Source of the DNA: Gemmatimonadota bacterium
Lineage (GTDB): Bacteria > Gemmatimonadota > Gemmatimonadetes > Gemmatimonadales > Gemmatimonadaceae
Length of the DNA: 59,085 nucleotides
Direction of reading: 5' to 3'
NCBI GenBank assembly: GCA_027622655.1
Contig: JAQBYI010000018.1
Location: 1 to 59,085 of the forward strand
In this document: positions 1-8,869 of the stretch, in pieces
Layout of the letters: every line of letters starts with the position of its first letter
Position numbering within the stretch: the first letter of the stretch is position 1
Notes under the pieces: model-generated
Databases searched by the model: none
Seen by the model: only the letters and a program-made list of their open reading frames with translations
What the model was told of the DNA's origin: nothing
Translations under genes and position numbers: made by a program

Positions 1-1722
1 GGCGGCGGCGGTGGCGGCGCTGGTGGCGGCGCTGGTGGCGGCGCTGGTGGCGGCGCTGGTCCGTCGTCCATTCTGTATTCCCGGCGCGTCGGCAGGAGTC
101 CGCAAGTTTCGGTGCCGAGCGACGCCGTATACTCAGAGAAGCCGGACGCCGCTACGATTCTCGGCGCCGCAAAGCTCATCACGCGGACTGCTGGCGGGTG
201 GTCCATCGGCGTCATGGATGCCGTGACGCAACGCGAGGACGCTCGCCTCACAACGCTTTCGCAGGAAACACGAACGGCCGAAGTCGAGCCCCTGACCAAC
301 TATTTCGCCGGGCGCCTCCGCCGTGATTTTCGTACCGGGCAGTCCACGCTTGGTTTCATCGGCACGTCGGTGGTTCGTCGGTTCGATTCTGACGCGGCCC
401 GCGAGAAGCTTCGATCTTCGGCCTCCGTTGCCGGCCTCGACTTCCGGCACGAATGGAGCAACCGCCAGTGGTCGATGAATGGATACGTCGCGGGCAGCTA
501 CATCCGCGGCGCACCGACAGTGATGATTGCGGCCCAGAATTCGTCGACACGGTATTTCCAGCGCCCGGATGCGGAGCACGTCAGCATTGACTCTTTGGCG
601 ACGGAGCTCTCAGGAGTTGCAGGGCGATTCGATATCGGAAAGCGCGCCGGTACGTGGCGTGGTAACCTCGCGGTCTCGACTACGAATCCTTCGTATGAAA
701 TAAATGACCTCGGATTCCAGACGTCCGCAGACCGCACCAGTCTCGACATCAACTTCTCACATGACCAGACGACGCCGGGAAAGTACTTCCGGCGCTGGAA
801 CGCACGCATAGGTCCTGATATGAACTGGAACTATGGCGGAGACCGCACGGGGCTGGCTTTCGGCGGAGGGGGGAACGGTCAGTTCGCAAACTTCTGGAAC
901 TTCGGCTACAACTTCACCCACACGTTTCGATCGCTTGACGACCGCCTTACCCGCGGGGGCGTAATGGCGCAGACCCCCGCAGGGAATTCGGGGTTTGTGT
1001 TCGTGTCGACGGACAGCAGGCGCCGATACACGGCACGATTGAGCGTGAGCGGTGGCGCCGACGAAGCGGGTGGCTGGCGGTACTCGAACAACCTCTCGTT
1101 CTCGCTGCGTCCAGGAACGAACATCGAAATGGAAATTGGGCCGAACTTCACGCGAAGCGGCACGCCCGCACAGTATCTCACGTCAATTTCCGACGAAACG
1201 GCAACGGCGACGCTTGGACGACGGTACGTTTTTGGCGACTTGGCGCAGACGCAGCTCGGCGTGGAAACGCGACTCAATGTGACGTTCCGGCCGAATCTGT
1301 CGTTGCAGATGTACGCGCAGCCGTTGCTCTCGAGTGGTGACTATCGCGTCATTCGGGAACTTCGAGCGCCAGGCACGTACGAGTTCAACGACTACGGTAC
1401 CGGCACTGGCACGGTCACCACCGATGCGAAAGGAGGTTTTTTGATTGACCCGGATGCGTCCGGGCCTGCGCGAGCGTTCGCGCTCAGCAACCCCGATTTC
1501 GATTTTCGCTCGATTCGCGGAAGTGCGGTGTTGCGCTGGGAATGGCGGGCGGGATCGACACTGTTCTTCGTGTGGCAACAGAATCGCTCTGGGTTGTATT
1601 CCAGTTCGACGACCAATAGCGGGATAGGGCAGTTCGATATTGCGACCGACGGACGTGAGCTGCTCGGGATCCAGCCGGAAAACGTGTTTATCATCAAGGC
1701 GACGTACTGGTTCAACCCGTGA
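1..1722 (+). CDS. DUF5916 outer-membrane protein, C-terminal part (5' end cut by window)
   Basis: The frame is open from base 1 and reads through to the stop at 1720-1722, so the gene starts before the window and about 573 residues are visible. The first ~20 codons form a Gly/Ala tract from a 12-base tandem repeat. Then come the DUF5916 hallmarks ILYSRRVGRSPQ and TILGAAKLITRTAGGWSIGV, followed by alternating beta-strand sequence typical of a large outer-membrane barrel. The protein ends in YWFNP, an aromatic C-terminus as in barrel proteins. DUF5916 proteins usually carry an N-terminal CBM9-like domain, which would lie upstream here; a complete paralogue is at 45791-48043. The biochemical role of the family is not established. 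The next gene overlaps this stop by four bases, so the two are probably co-translated. An internal ATG-like start near 112 would delete conserved sequence and is rejected. Confidence 0.8.
   Translation, partial: GGGGGGAGGGAGGGAGGGAGPSSILYSRRVGRSPQVSVPSDAVYSEKPDAATILGAAKLITRTAGGWSIGVMDAVTQREDARLTTLSQETRTAEVEPLTNYFAGRLRRDFRTGQSTLGFIGTSVVRRFDSDAAREKLRSSASVAGLDFRHEWSNRQWSMNGYVAGSYIRGAPTVMIAAQNSSTRYFQRPDAEHVSIDSLATELSGVAGRFDIGKRAGTWRGNLAVSTTNPSYEINDLGFQTSADRTSLDINFSHDQTTPGKYFRRWNARIGPDMNWNYGGDRTGLAFGGGGNGQFANFWNFGYNFTHTFRSLDDRLTRGGVMAQTPAGNSGFVFVSTDSRRRYTARLSVSGGADEAGGWRYSNNLSFSLRPGTNIEMEIGPNFTRSGTPAQYLTSISDETATATLGRRYVFGDLAQTQLGVETRLNVTFRPNLSLQMYAQPLLSSGDYRVIRELRAPGTYEFNDYGTGTGTVTTDAKGGFLIDPDASGPARAFALSNPDFDFRSIRGSAVLRWEWRAGSTLFFVWQQNRSGLYSSSTTNSGIGQFDIATDGRELLGIQPENVFIIKATYWFNP
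10..60 (+). repeat. 12-base tandem repeat encoding Gly-Gly-Ala-Gly
   Basis: Four near-perfect copies of a 12-base unit (GGTGGCGGCGCT) lie in frame at the start of the visible DUF5916 reading frame and encode a GGAG-type linker. The repeat sits at the very edge of the window, which suggests it may be where the assembly broke. Confidence 0.8.
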
Positions 1723-2729
1723 TCGAAATAGTGCGCCGAATTGGCTGCGTCGCTCTGGCGCTCATACCAACGATCGGGTTTGCGCAGGGAATTCTCGTGG
1801 CCGGCAACAAGCCGGCGAACACGGTAACGCTCGTGGACCTCGCGAGCGGATCGACGCTCGCCACGCTGCCGACGGGACTCGGGCCGCATGAAGCGGCCGC
1901 ATCGCGAGATGGGCACTGGGCGGTGGTGACCGACTACGGAACGGGTGCTGCGCCGGGGAAGTCGCTCACCGTTGTGGATTTGCGCTCGCGTACCGTCGCC
2001 AGGACAATCGACTTGGGTGAGTACCGACGACCACACGGCGTACAGTTCCTGCCGGGCGACTCACTCGTTGCCGTTACGGTCGAAGCGAGCCAGGCCGTGC
2101 TTGTGGTACACGTCGTCACCGGCGCGATTCAGTCTGTCATCAAGACCAACCAGGGCGGCTCGCACATGGTGACCGTGCGCGGGGACGGCCGCGTCGGCTA
2201 CACGTCGAACATCAGTGGCAACTCGATCACCGAAGTGGACTTTGCCACTGGTGCGACGCGATCCCTGGCTGTGGGCAACCAACCTGAAGGTGTTGGGGTG
2301 CGACCCGACGGGCGCGAAGTGTGGGCGGCGAGCAATACCGCGGGCACAATATCAGTAGTCGATGTGCGCGGGTGGCGTATCGCGGCGACACTCACTGTAG
2401 GCGAGCGTCCCTATCGTGTGTCGTTTACGCCGGACGGCAAGATCGCCATTGCGTCGCTCACGGCAAGCAGTCGCGTTCGTCTTTACGACGCGGCGACGCG
2501 CGCTGAGATTGTCACGATTTCGATAGAGGGGCGGAGCGAAGCATCTACGCTCGCCAGCGGCGGCGCGCAGCCTGTCGGCATCGCGTACTCGGCTGACTCA
2601 CGTTTTGCCTACGTCGCATGTCAGGGGATTGACGCGGTGGCGGTGATAGACCTGCGCGAGCATAGGGTCGTGCGAACCATTCCCGTCGGACCAGGGCCGG
2701 ATGCCGTGGCGGTAGCCGAGATCCGCTGA
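1719..2729 (+). CDS. YncE-like seven-bladed beta-propeller protein, exported
   Basis: A 336-residue protein starting at a GTG that overlaps the upstream stop by four bases (GTGA), a usual sign of translational coupling. Residues 1-23 look like a signal peptide ending in FAQ. The rest consists of about seven repeats built around phrases such as TVTLVDLASG, TVVDLRS, SVVDVRGWRI and AVIDLREHRV, each followed by a segment with a turn. This is the YVTN/YncE-type propeller pattern, whose members bind ligands or act as scaffolds and are often not enzymes. The gene stands in an operon with the DUF5916 barrel, so a periplasmic partner role is plausible but inferred. A terminator follows about 33 bases downstream. 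Confidence 0.75.
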   Translation: MIEIVRRIGCVALALIPTIGFAQGILVAGNKPANTVTLVDLASGSTLATLPTGLGPHEAAASRDGHWAVVTDYGTGAAPGKSLTVVDLRSRTVARTIDLGEYRRPHGVQFLPGDSLVAVTVEASQAVLVVHVVTGAIQSVIKTNQGGSHMVTVRGDGRVGYTSNISGNSITEVDFATGATRSLAVGNQPEGVGVRPDGREVWAASNTAGTISVVDVRGWRIAATLTVGERPYRVSFTPDGKIAIASLTASSRVRLYDAATRAEIVTISIEGRSEASTLASGGAQPVGIAYSADSRFAYVACQGIDAVAVIDLREHRVVRTIPVGPGPDAVAVAEIR

Positions 2730-2761
2730 GCCGGATCTCGGAGTTGTTTGCGTACAAGAAA

Positions 2762-2796
2762 AGAGGCCGTACCCACCTTCGGTGAGTCCGGCCTCT
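2762..2796. terminator. Bidirectional terminator hairpin between convergent genes
   Basis: The arms AGAGGCC (2762-2768) and GGCCTCT (2790-2796) enclose an inner CACC/GGTG stem with a TTC loop. An A-rich run before the left arm becomes a T-tract on the minus strand, so it best serves the glutamine synthetase gene ending at 2815, and it also lies just after the propeller gene. Confidence 0.75.
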
Positions 2797-2814
2797 CTGC
2801 TGTCACGTGCGGAC

Positions 2815-5034
2815 CTATACCGGGAAGAGCATCTCTCGGTAGCGCGGAAGCGGCCAGCGCGCGTCGTCGATTTTCGACTCGAGTGCATCCGAGTTGACTC
2901 TCACCTCCGCCATGGCATCGGCCCCGGCTGAAGTCAGGTATTGTGCTTGTTTTGGCGCATCGCCATGCAGCGATTCAGCTTTCGCGATTGTGGCGTGGAG
3001 CGCATGTGACGCCTTGTGCAGGTCGGCGACCAGCTTTGCCACCGCATTCGCGGCGTCTACCTGCGGCACAACCTTCACGCCGGCAGACTTGGCGGCGACG
3101 GCCGAATCAGCAAGCATCGCGAGGTACCCGTGCGCTGCAGGCAGCACCATCGTGTCAGCCATTTCGGCAATGGTATGCAGCTCAATCAATATGTCCTTGA
3201 TGTAGCGCTCAAGGCGAATGTGGTATCGGGACTCCACTTCCTGCTCACTCATGACGCCGAGCGATGTGAAGAGCTTGCGCGCGTGAGGAGTGACAATCTG
3301 TGCCATCGCGTCAGGTGACCGCCGCAGGTTCAGAAGGCCTCGTTTCTTGGCCTCGACAACCCATGCGTCCGAATAGTTGTTGCCTTCAAACCGGACGGCC
3401 TTCGTTTTGCGGAACGCTTCGCTAACGACTTTCAGGATCGCGTTGTCGCGATTCTTGGTCTTCTTCAACTCGACGCGGATGGCAGCAGTAAGCTCACTGA
3501 TCGACTCGGCGACCGTCGCGTTCAGCAGCATCACAGGAAAAGCGATCGACTGCGACGAGCCGACGGCGCGGAACTCGAACTTGGCACCAGTGAAGGCAAA
3601 CGGAGACGTGCGGTTTCGATCGGTGTTGTCCTTGGCGATTTCCGGGAGTTTTGCAACGCCGAGCTGGATCATAATGTCGGCAGCGTTCTTGTTATCCATG
3701 CGACCGGCCGCGATGTCTTCGATGACGCGTGTCAGCATGTGGCCCATGAATACCGAGATGATCGCGGGCGGCGCTTCATTTGCTCCGAGGCGATGTTCGT
3801 TGCCGCTGGACGCGATACCTGCGCGAATGAGCCCCGCATGCTTGTGCACGGCCTTCAACACGGCCGCGAGGAACAGCAGGAACCGAACGTTCTGATGGGG
3901 CGTCTTGCCCGGCTTGAGCAGATTCACACCGTCGAGATCGTTGTCGGCAGTGATCGCCAGGGACCAGTTGCAGTGCTTGCCGGATCCGTTGATGCCGGCA
4001 AACGGCTTTTCGTGCAACAACGCCTGAAGTCCGTGCCGAAGCGCGACCTTCCGCAGAATGCTCATGACGAGCTGATTGTGGTCCACGGCGAGGTCTGTCT
4101 CTTCGAACAACGGAGCCATTTCGAACTGGCACGGCGCGACTTCATTGTGTCGCGTCATGATCGGGACGCCGAGCTTGTAGAGTTCGTGTTCTACCTCGGC
4201 GATGCACGCCTGTACGCGTTCCGGAATGCCACCGAAGTAGTGATCTTCGAGCTGCTGGCCACGCGGCGGGGGGGCGCCGAGAAGCGTGCGCCCACCCATC
4301 ACCAGATCTGGGCGAAGTGCGAAATGCCCGCGATCGATAAGGAAGTATTCCTGCTCTGCGCCGAGCGTCGTGAGCACGCGGAGCGCGCCCTTGTCGCCAA
4401 TCAGGTCGAGCAGTTCGATAGAGCGCTGCGAGAGCACTTCACTCGAACGCAACAGCGGCGTCAACTCGTCAAGCGCTTCGCCGTGGTATCCGATGAATGC
4501 CGACGGGATACACAGTGTCTTGGCTGCCCCCGATTCCATGATGAATACGGGCGACGCCGGATTCCATGCCGTGTAGCCCCGCGCTTCCCAGGTCGCCCGG
4601 AGGCCGCCGGATGGGAATGACGAGGCATCTGGCTCGCTTTGGATGAGCTGATCGCCCGAGAACTTCTCGATCGCCAGACCATTTTCGTCGAAGTTGAGAA
4701 ACGAATCGTGCTTTTCAGCGGTCAGTCCGGTCTGCGGCTGAAACCAGTGGCAGAAGTGCGTGACGCCGCGCGAAACCGCCCATTCCTTGATTACCTGGGC
4801 GACGGTTGGCGCGATCTCGACATCGAGCTTTCCGCCGAGGCGCACGGAAGCAAGAAGTTTGGCGTACAGTTCGGCCGGCAGTTTCGCGCGCATTTGCCGA
4901 GCGCCGAACGTATTGATGCCAAAATATTCCGACGTTGGCGACGGAAGGCCAGCCGCCGCAGGCCGCGGCGTGGCGACAAACCGTGAGCTGATAGCTCGAA
5001 GTGCAGCTGAACGCGGAGACGACGTGTTGGTCAT
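2815..5034 (-). CDS. glnN: Glutamine synthetase type III
   Basis: A 739-residue cytosolic enzyme that makes glutamine from glutamate, ammonia and ATP. The type III form is recognised by length (about 700 or more, against ~450 for type I) and by its motifs: N-terminal YFGINTFGARQMRAKLP, RHNEVAPCQFEMAP, FAGINGSGKHCNWS, HRLGANEAPPAIISVFMG and NRTSPFAFTGAKFEFR. A C-terminal helical part characteristic of this class follows. The ATG at 5034 (MTNTSS) is preferred; a TTG 57 bases upstream would add an odd Pro/Leu-rich extension. No convincing Shine-Dalgarno site precedes it. The 217-base upstream gap holds a clear inverted repeat (5130-5152) that could be a nitrogen-responsive operator. It is a single-gene unit ended by the hairpin at 2762-2796. 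Confidence 0.93.
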   Translation of the reverse strand: MTNTSSPRSAALRAISSRFVATPRPAAAGLPSPTSEYFGINTFGARQMRAKLPAELYAKLLASVRLGGKLDVEIAPTVAQVIKEWAVSRGVTHFCHWFQPQTGLTAEKHDSFLNFDENGLAIEKFSGDQLIQSEPDASSFPSGGLRATWEARGYTAWNPASPVFIMESGAAKTLCIPSAFIGYHGEALDELTPLLRSSEVLSQRSIELLDLIGDKGALRVLTTLGAEQEYFLIDRGHFALRPDLVMGGRTLLGAPPPRGQQLEDHYFGGIPERVQACIAEVEHELYKLGVPIMTRHNEVAPCQFEMAPLFEETDLAVDHNQLVMSILRKVALRHGLQALLHEKPFAGINGSGKHCNWSLAITADNDLDGVNLLKPGKTPHQNVRFLLFLAAVLKAVHKHAGLIRAGIASSGNEHRLGANEAPPAIISVFMGHMLTRVIEDIAAGRMDNKNAADIMIQLGVAKLPEIAKDNTDRNRTSPFAFTGAKFEFRAVGSSQSIAFPVMLLNATVAESISELTAAIRVELKKTKNRDNAILKVVSEAFRKTKAVRFEGNNYSDAWVVEAKKRGLLNLRRSPDAMAQIVTPHARKLFTSLGVMSEQEVESRYHIRLERYIKDILIELHTIAEMADTMVLPAAHGYLAMLADSAVAAKSAGVKVVPQVDAANAVAKLVADLHKASHALHATIAKAESLHGDAPKQAQYLTSAGADAMAEVRVNSDALESKIDDARWPLPRYREMLFPV

Positions 5035-5129
5035 GGAGTTATATGAAAGGGGAATAGGCAGTGTTAGTAGTGGTATGTGCGGAAAATGCAAACTTATGGC
5101 GACAATTAGCGATTTTCAACCCAACATTC

Positions 5130-5152
5130 GCAAATTCGCACTCGGAATTTGC
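5130..5152. promoter_or_regulatory. Inverted repeat upstream of glnN (candidate operator)
   Basis: A perfect palindrome, GCAAATTC then 7 bases then GAATTTGC, lies about 96 bases before the glnN start. It sits in an AT-richer segment of a high-GC window, between glnN and the end of the transporter gene. The 8-base arms and 7-base centre fit a dimeric regulator. No T-tract follows on either strand, which argues against a terminator. Confidence 0.45.
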
Positions 5153-5251
5153 AGATTCAGCGTCAATTGCGGCGCATTTGGCAGTATACGTCGAATCGCC
5201 GGAATGCTCGAGGTGCCTCAAAACAGTGCTAAGTCTTTACAGGACAGTCGG

Positions 5252-6652
5252 TTACCACCAGCCAAGCACTTTCCACCACGCCAGGCCCGAGACTGACCAA
5301 ATGGTGACGGTCGCAAACGAGACGTAGAGGCCGAGTCGCCACCATTCTCGTTGCGTGATGTAGTCCGCGCCGAAATAGATCGGGGCTGTCGTAGTGCCGT
5401 AGTGCGTCAGTGACGCAGAGAGGTTGGAGAAATAGGCCAGCATCGCGACGGCGAGTAGCGGGGGAGTGCCAGCGGCGACGAGCACGACGAGAAAAGGTAT
5501 GAACATCGCCGTGACGTGCGCGGTGATGCTCGCGAATCCATAGTGGGCGTAGAAATAGATGAGTAGCAGCACGGCGAGCGCTGCGCCCCATGCCCACCCG
5601 GTCGTCACAGAGGCCGCAGCCTGCGCGAACTGTTCCGTCAAGCCAGACTTTCCTATGCCCTCGGCCATTCGCACGAGTCCGCCGTACCACAGGAAGACGT
5701 CCCACGCGGCGTGGTCGCCGGTGACGTCGCTCCATTCGAGCACCCCGCTGAGGACGAGCGCGCCAACGCCGACAAGCGCGACTACGGCGTAGTCGATGTG
5801 GTGCAGCGACGAGGTCATCCAGAGACCCGCGACCAACGCGAAGACGGTGAGCATCATTCGCTCGTTGCGCTTCATCGGCCCCATGCGCGCGAGTTCCTCC
5901 GACGCAAGCGTCGCGGCCTGCGGCGTGTGCTTTATTTCGGGCGGATAGAGGCGGAAAAGCAACCACGGCACAAAGGCGAGTGATATCAGCGCGGGAACCG
6001 ACGCGCCAAGGAGCCATGTTGTGTAGCTGAAATCAATCGCTACCGTTTCGCTTGCAAACTTCGCGATGATGACGTTCGAGGCCTGACCGGTGAGGAAGGT
6101 CGCACAGGCGATGACATCGCTCTGGTAGATCGTGACGAGCAGGTACGCGCCAAGGCGGCGAGCGGTGGATCCGGGCCGTGAGTCGTACGCTTCGGCGAGG
6201 CTTCGTGCGATTGGGAAGACGATTCCACCGCACCGTGCGCTGTTGCTCGGCAGGAAGCCCGCGAGGAGCGCGTCGGTGGAGATCAGTGCGTAGGCCAGCC
6301 CAAGCGAACTTCTGCCGATGGCCCTGATGAACAAGAACGCGATACGGCGGCCGAGTCCGGTTTTGAGAACGCCGCGAGCCATGAAGAACGCGGATAGAAC
6401 CAGCCAAACGAGCGGATCGGCGTATCCGGCGAGTGCCTCGCGCGCGGGCATCGTCTTGGTAAGCGCGATCGCCGTGACACCGAGAAAGACCACCGCGCCT
6501 GCTGGAACGGGCCGGATGATTGATCCGATGATGGTGGCGGTGAAGATTGCGAGGAGGTGCCACGACTCCGTCGTGATCCCTTCCGGCACGGGCAACGCGA
6601 GCACCAGGATGGCGGACGCGGCGACGATGGACCAGCGCGTGACGGGTCGCAT
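5252..6652 (-). CDS. DASS/SLC13-family anion (dicarboxylate-type) transporter
   Basis: A 466-residue inner-membrane protein with about 12 hydrophobic segments, the size of the divalent anion:sodium symporter or 2-oxoglutarate/malate translocator group. The motif LPSNSARCGGIVFPI near residue 135 corresponds to the SNT substrate/sodium motif of the family. The second half carries an equivalent segment around NLSASLTHYGTTTAP. The likely substrates are C4 or C5 dicarboxylates or other anions; sequence alone does not decide. The ATG at 6652 has no Shine-Dalgarno site but a TACATT box ends 8 bases before it, suggesting a leaderless transcript. The tRNA-Cys gene is transcribed divergently from the same 80-base gap. 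Confidence 0.82.
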   Translation of the reverse strand: MRPVTRWSIVAASAILVLALPVPEGITTESWHLLAIFTATIIGSIIRPVPAGAVVFLGVTAIALTKTMPAREALAGYADPLVWLVLSAFFMARGVLKTGLGRRIAFLFIRAIGRSSLGLAYALISTDALLAGFLPSNSARCGGIVFPIARSLAEAYDSRPGSTARRLGAYLLVTIYQSDVIACATFLTGQASNVIIAKFASETVAIDFSYTTWLLGASVPALISLAFVPWLLFRLYPPEIKHTPQAATLASEELARMGPMKRNERMMLTVFALVAGLWMTSSLHHIDYAVVALVGVGALVLSGVLEWSDVTGDHAAWDVFLWYGGLVRMAEGIGKSGLTEQFAQAAASVTTGWAWGAALAVLLLIYFYAHYGFASITAHVTAMFIPFLVVLVAAGTPPLLAVAMLAYFSNLSASLTHYGTTTAPIYFGADYITQREWWRLGLYVSFATVTIWSVSGLAWWKVLGWW

Positions 6653-6660
6653 TGGGCGAA

Positions 6661-6666
6661 AATGTA
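6661..6666 (-). promoter_or_regulatory. -10 box (TACATT) for leaderless DASS transporter mRNA
   Basis: On the minus strand TACATT is followed by 8 bases and the ATG at 6652. No Shine-Dalgarno sequence lies between. No good -35 hexamer is visible. Confidence 0.45.
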
Positions 6667-6690
6667 CTGCGTGGACGCGTCGGTCGCGCC

Positions 6691-6719
6691 TTGAGAGGGG
6701 TGTACGCCGCGGCTAGCTT
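6691..6719 (+). promoter_or_regulatory. Sigma-70-type promoter of tRNA-Cys
   Basis: TTGAGA (6691-6696) and TAGCTT (6714-6719) are separated by exactly 17 bases. The expected start of transcription is about 7 bases before the tRNA. This is one of the clearest two-box promoters in the window. Confidence 0.65.
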
Positions 6720-6732
6720 CCTCAGTCGGCGC

Positions 6733-6803
6733 GGCACCGTAGCCAAGTGGTAAGGCAGGAGACTGCAAATCTCTCATCGTCGGTTCGATTCCGACCGGTG
6801 CCT
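6733..6803 (+). tRNA. tRNA-Cys (anticodon GCA)
   Basis: A full cloverleaf can be drawn. The acceptor stem is GGCACCG (6733-6739) with CGGTGCC (6796-6802); the anticodon stem is GGAGA/TCTCT with loop CTGCAAA and anticodon GCA at 6765-6767; the T arm is GTCGG-TTCGATT-CCGAC. The discriminator base is T at 6803 and CCA is not encoded, so it must be added after transcription. The short D arm and small variable loop are normal for this tRNA. Confidence 0.95.
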
Positions 6804-7168
6804 CATCAAGCGAAGCAGGAAAGAGCGGCTAGAAATCGTATTTCGAATCGTGCAACGCGAAATACCAAGCGCGAAACGAGAGACACGAACGACGAAAGCA
6901 GAACCATGCGGCGCCAGTTTTTGAGCTTCGTGCGCAACGAAGTTGGTCATCGCTCGTCAATTCAACGAATGCGAGTTGAGCGGCGCCCCATTGCGTGACT
7001 TGCAGGTGTCGTTGTAGCGTACTGTGTCGACTCGGTATGCGTCCGGGCGCGCTGAGGCGACGAAATGCAAAGGGCCGGGCACTCGTGAGAGTGGCCCGGC
7101 CCTTTTGTTTGCGCGCTGTTCCGTATTGTCGCCAGCGCGCACGGCGCGGTTCGCGACGCGCGGTATCG
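6804..7168. other. Non-coding gap between tRNA-Cys and the amidase gene
   Basis: About 365 bases with no convincing gene. It holds a hairpin-forming repeat, GTATTTCG (6838-6845) with CGAAATAC (6858-6865), which could end the tRNA transcript but lacks a T-tract, and the strong terminator at 7069-7106. A 30-codon ATG frame at 6904 has no family features. I see no attachment-site duplication of the tRNA end and no integrase. Confidence 0.6.
7069..7106. terminator. Strong terminator hairpin downstream of the amidase operon
   Basis: Perfect 12-base arms, AAAGGGCCGGGC (7069-7080) and GCCCGGCCCTTT (7094-7105), enclose an inner ACTC/GAGT stem. T-rich sequence follows on the plus strand and A-rich sequence precedes it, so it can work in both directions. 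It ends the amidase operon on the minus strand. Confidence 0.85.
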
Positions 7169-8869
7169 CTACTGATCGAGCAACGGATACCAGCGTGTTG
7201 GCGCGCGGCGCTCGAGTTGCAGTTCGGCCATCGCGGCAATGCGGAACAGCAACCGCTCGCTCCAGGGACGCCCGATCACTTGCATGCCGACTGGCAGACC
7301 GTTCCGGTCGTACCCTGCAGGAAAACTGATGGCTGGGTGTCCGGTAAGATTCGCAGGAAACGCGAATCGCATTACTTCGGTAGTCATCGAAAGGTCGGAG
7401 CCACCGTGTGGGAGTGCAGCCGGATTGATTTTAGGTGCTACCTGGCCGGTAGCTGGCGTCACGATCGCGTGCACGTCCTGGAACGCGCGGCGCCAATGCG
7501 CGATTGCCCGCGTGCGCATTCGCGTGGCGGTCACAAGTTCTGCCGCGCTAAAGGAGCGCGCGATGGCGATGTTGGCGCGCGTGTCCAGTGAGAACTCGCG
7601 CCGTCGCGCAGGATGGTACGGAGCCATCGCCGCAGCCATTTCGCCGGTGATGATGGCGACATGGGCGATCCGTTCCAGATCGAGTTCTGGAATCTCGACT
7701 TCCACGATTGTCGCGCCGAGCCGTTCGAAGTTGCGGACCATCGCATCGCATCGCGCCACTAAATCGGCGGACGCATGCTGAAACCAAGCGCGATACACGC
7801 CGATGCGGATTCCGCGCAGCGAGCCCGGCGGTGCGACGTCGATTGAAACCGAAGGGTGTGACCGCGAGTTCGGGTCGAGCGCATCGTCGCCCGCCATGAC
7901 AGCGTATGCAGTCGCGCAGTCACGCACCGTCGCGGCGATGGGGCCTATGTGGGCGACGCTCCAGACCAGCGGGGCCGCGCCATGCTCGCTGATGCGACCG
8001 AACGTCGGCTTGATGCCCACCACGCCGCAGAACGCGGCCGGAATGCGAATAGAGCCACCGCCATCGGCCCCAATGGCAACGGGCACCAGACCACTCGCGA
8101 CCGCAGCGGCAGACCCACTGGAGGAGCCTCCCGTGTGGTACGCGTCATCGTAGGGATTCCGCGGCGTCCCGTGGTGTGGATTCAGCCCCGTCACGTTGAT
8201 GCCGATCTCGTGCATGTTCGCCTTGCCGACGATCAGCGCGCCGACAGCGCGCATTCGCGCGACAACTGTGGCGTCCGAATCGGCGGGCGGTCCTCCGAGG
8301 ATCTTCGTGCCGACAGTCATCGGGTACCCGGTCGCGTTCATTTCGTCCTTCACGGCGACCGGGACACCATCCCACGGTCCGAGCGAAGCGCCGGACTTCC
8401 AGCGTGCGGCGCTCGCTCTCGCCTGGTTCATCAGGTTGTCATCGCGCACGGCAATGAATGCACGCAGCGGCCGTGGGCCGGCATCGCTGGCACGCCACTG
8501 TTCGAGAAATCTTGCGGCAACGTCTTCGGGCGAGACCCGTCCCTTGCGATACGCCTTCGTGAAGTCATCCGCCGAGGGAAACTGGAAACCCGGCGCGACC
8601 GGGGGCGGAGCCGGTGCATCACTGTACGGACTGTCGTTCGCGTCGGACGGAGCAAGCGCCGGAATGCCGGGATCGTCGGACGGATGCAGGGGCAGGAATG
8701 TCGGCGGTTCGACGAGGGCGAGCTCGCGGAGGCGAGTGATGCCGGCGTCGCGCTTCAGCTTCTCAATCAGCAACGGGCCAATGAACGGCGCCTCGATCGC
8801 GGCGACCAGCGCGCGCAGGCCGCGGCTACCGAGACGCGGGAGGTCAAGCGACTTGAGGTCGTACGTCAC
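7169..8869 (-). CDS. Amidase-signature family hydrolase
   Basis: A 566-residue enzyme of the GatA/amidase-signature family, which hydrolyses carboxamides. The Ser-cisSer-Lys triad is visible: Lys174 in VAVKDEMN, Ser249 in HTGGSSSGSAA, and nucleophile Ser273 in GADGGGSIRIPAAF. There is no signal peptide. The start is a GTG at 8869 overlapping the stop of the upstream gene (GTGA), so translation is coupled. The same frame runs open up to 9112, but that extra part is Arg-rich and is a shadow of the neighbour. An N-terminal ~90 residues before the core includes a Pro/Ser/Asp-rich linker. The substrate is unknown; its partner is a cyanophycinase-like protein, so peptide or amino-acid amides are possible. 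Confidence 0.88.
   Translation of the reverse strand: MTYDLKSLDLPRLGSRGLRALVAAIEAPFIGPLLIEKLKRDAGITRLRELALVEPPTFLPLHPSDDPGIPALAPSDANDSPYSDAPAPPPVAPGFQFPSADDFTKAYRKGRVSPEDVAARFLEQWRASDAGPRPLRAFIAVRDDNLMNQARASAARWKSGASLGPWDGVPVAVKDEMNATGYPMTVGTKILGGPPADSDATVVARMRAVGALIVGKANMHEIGINVTGLNPHHGTPRNPYDDAYHTGGSSSGSAAAVASGLVPVAIGADGGGSIRIPAAFCGVVGIKPTFGRISEHGAAPLVWSVAHIGPIAATVRDCATAYAVMAGDDALDPNSRSHPSVSIDVAPPGSLRGIRIGVYRAWFQHASADLVARCDAMVRNFERLGATIVEVEIPELDLERIAHVAIITGEMAAAMAPYHPARRREFSLDTRANIAIARSFSAAELVTATRMRTRAIAHWRRAFQDVHAIVTPATGQVAPKINPAALPHGGSDLSMTTEVMRFAFPANLTGHPAISFPAGYDRNGLPVGMQVIGRPWSERLLFRIAAMAELQLERRAPTRWYPLLDQ

Noticed and set aside
11-226. Ala/Val-rich plus-strand ORF at the start of the window
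   Set aside because: It is an out-of-frame reading of the 12-base repeat; the DUF5916 frame is the real one.
3739-4620. Long plus-strand ORF (293 codons) inside the glutamine synthetase gene
   Set aside because: It is antisense to a well-recognised gene and has shadow-like composition; high GC makes such frames common.
6733-7168. tRNA-Cys as an integration site for a genomic island
   Set aside because: No duplicate of the tRNA 3' end, integrase or mobility gene was seen downstream.
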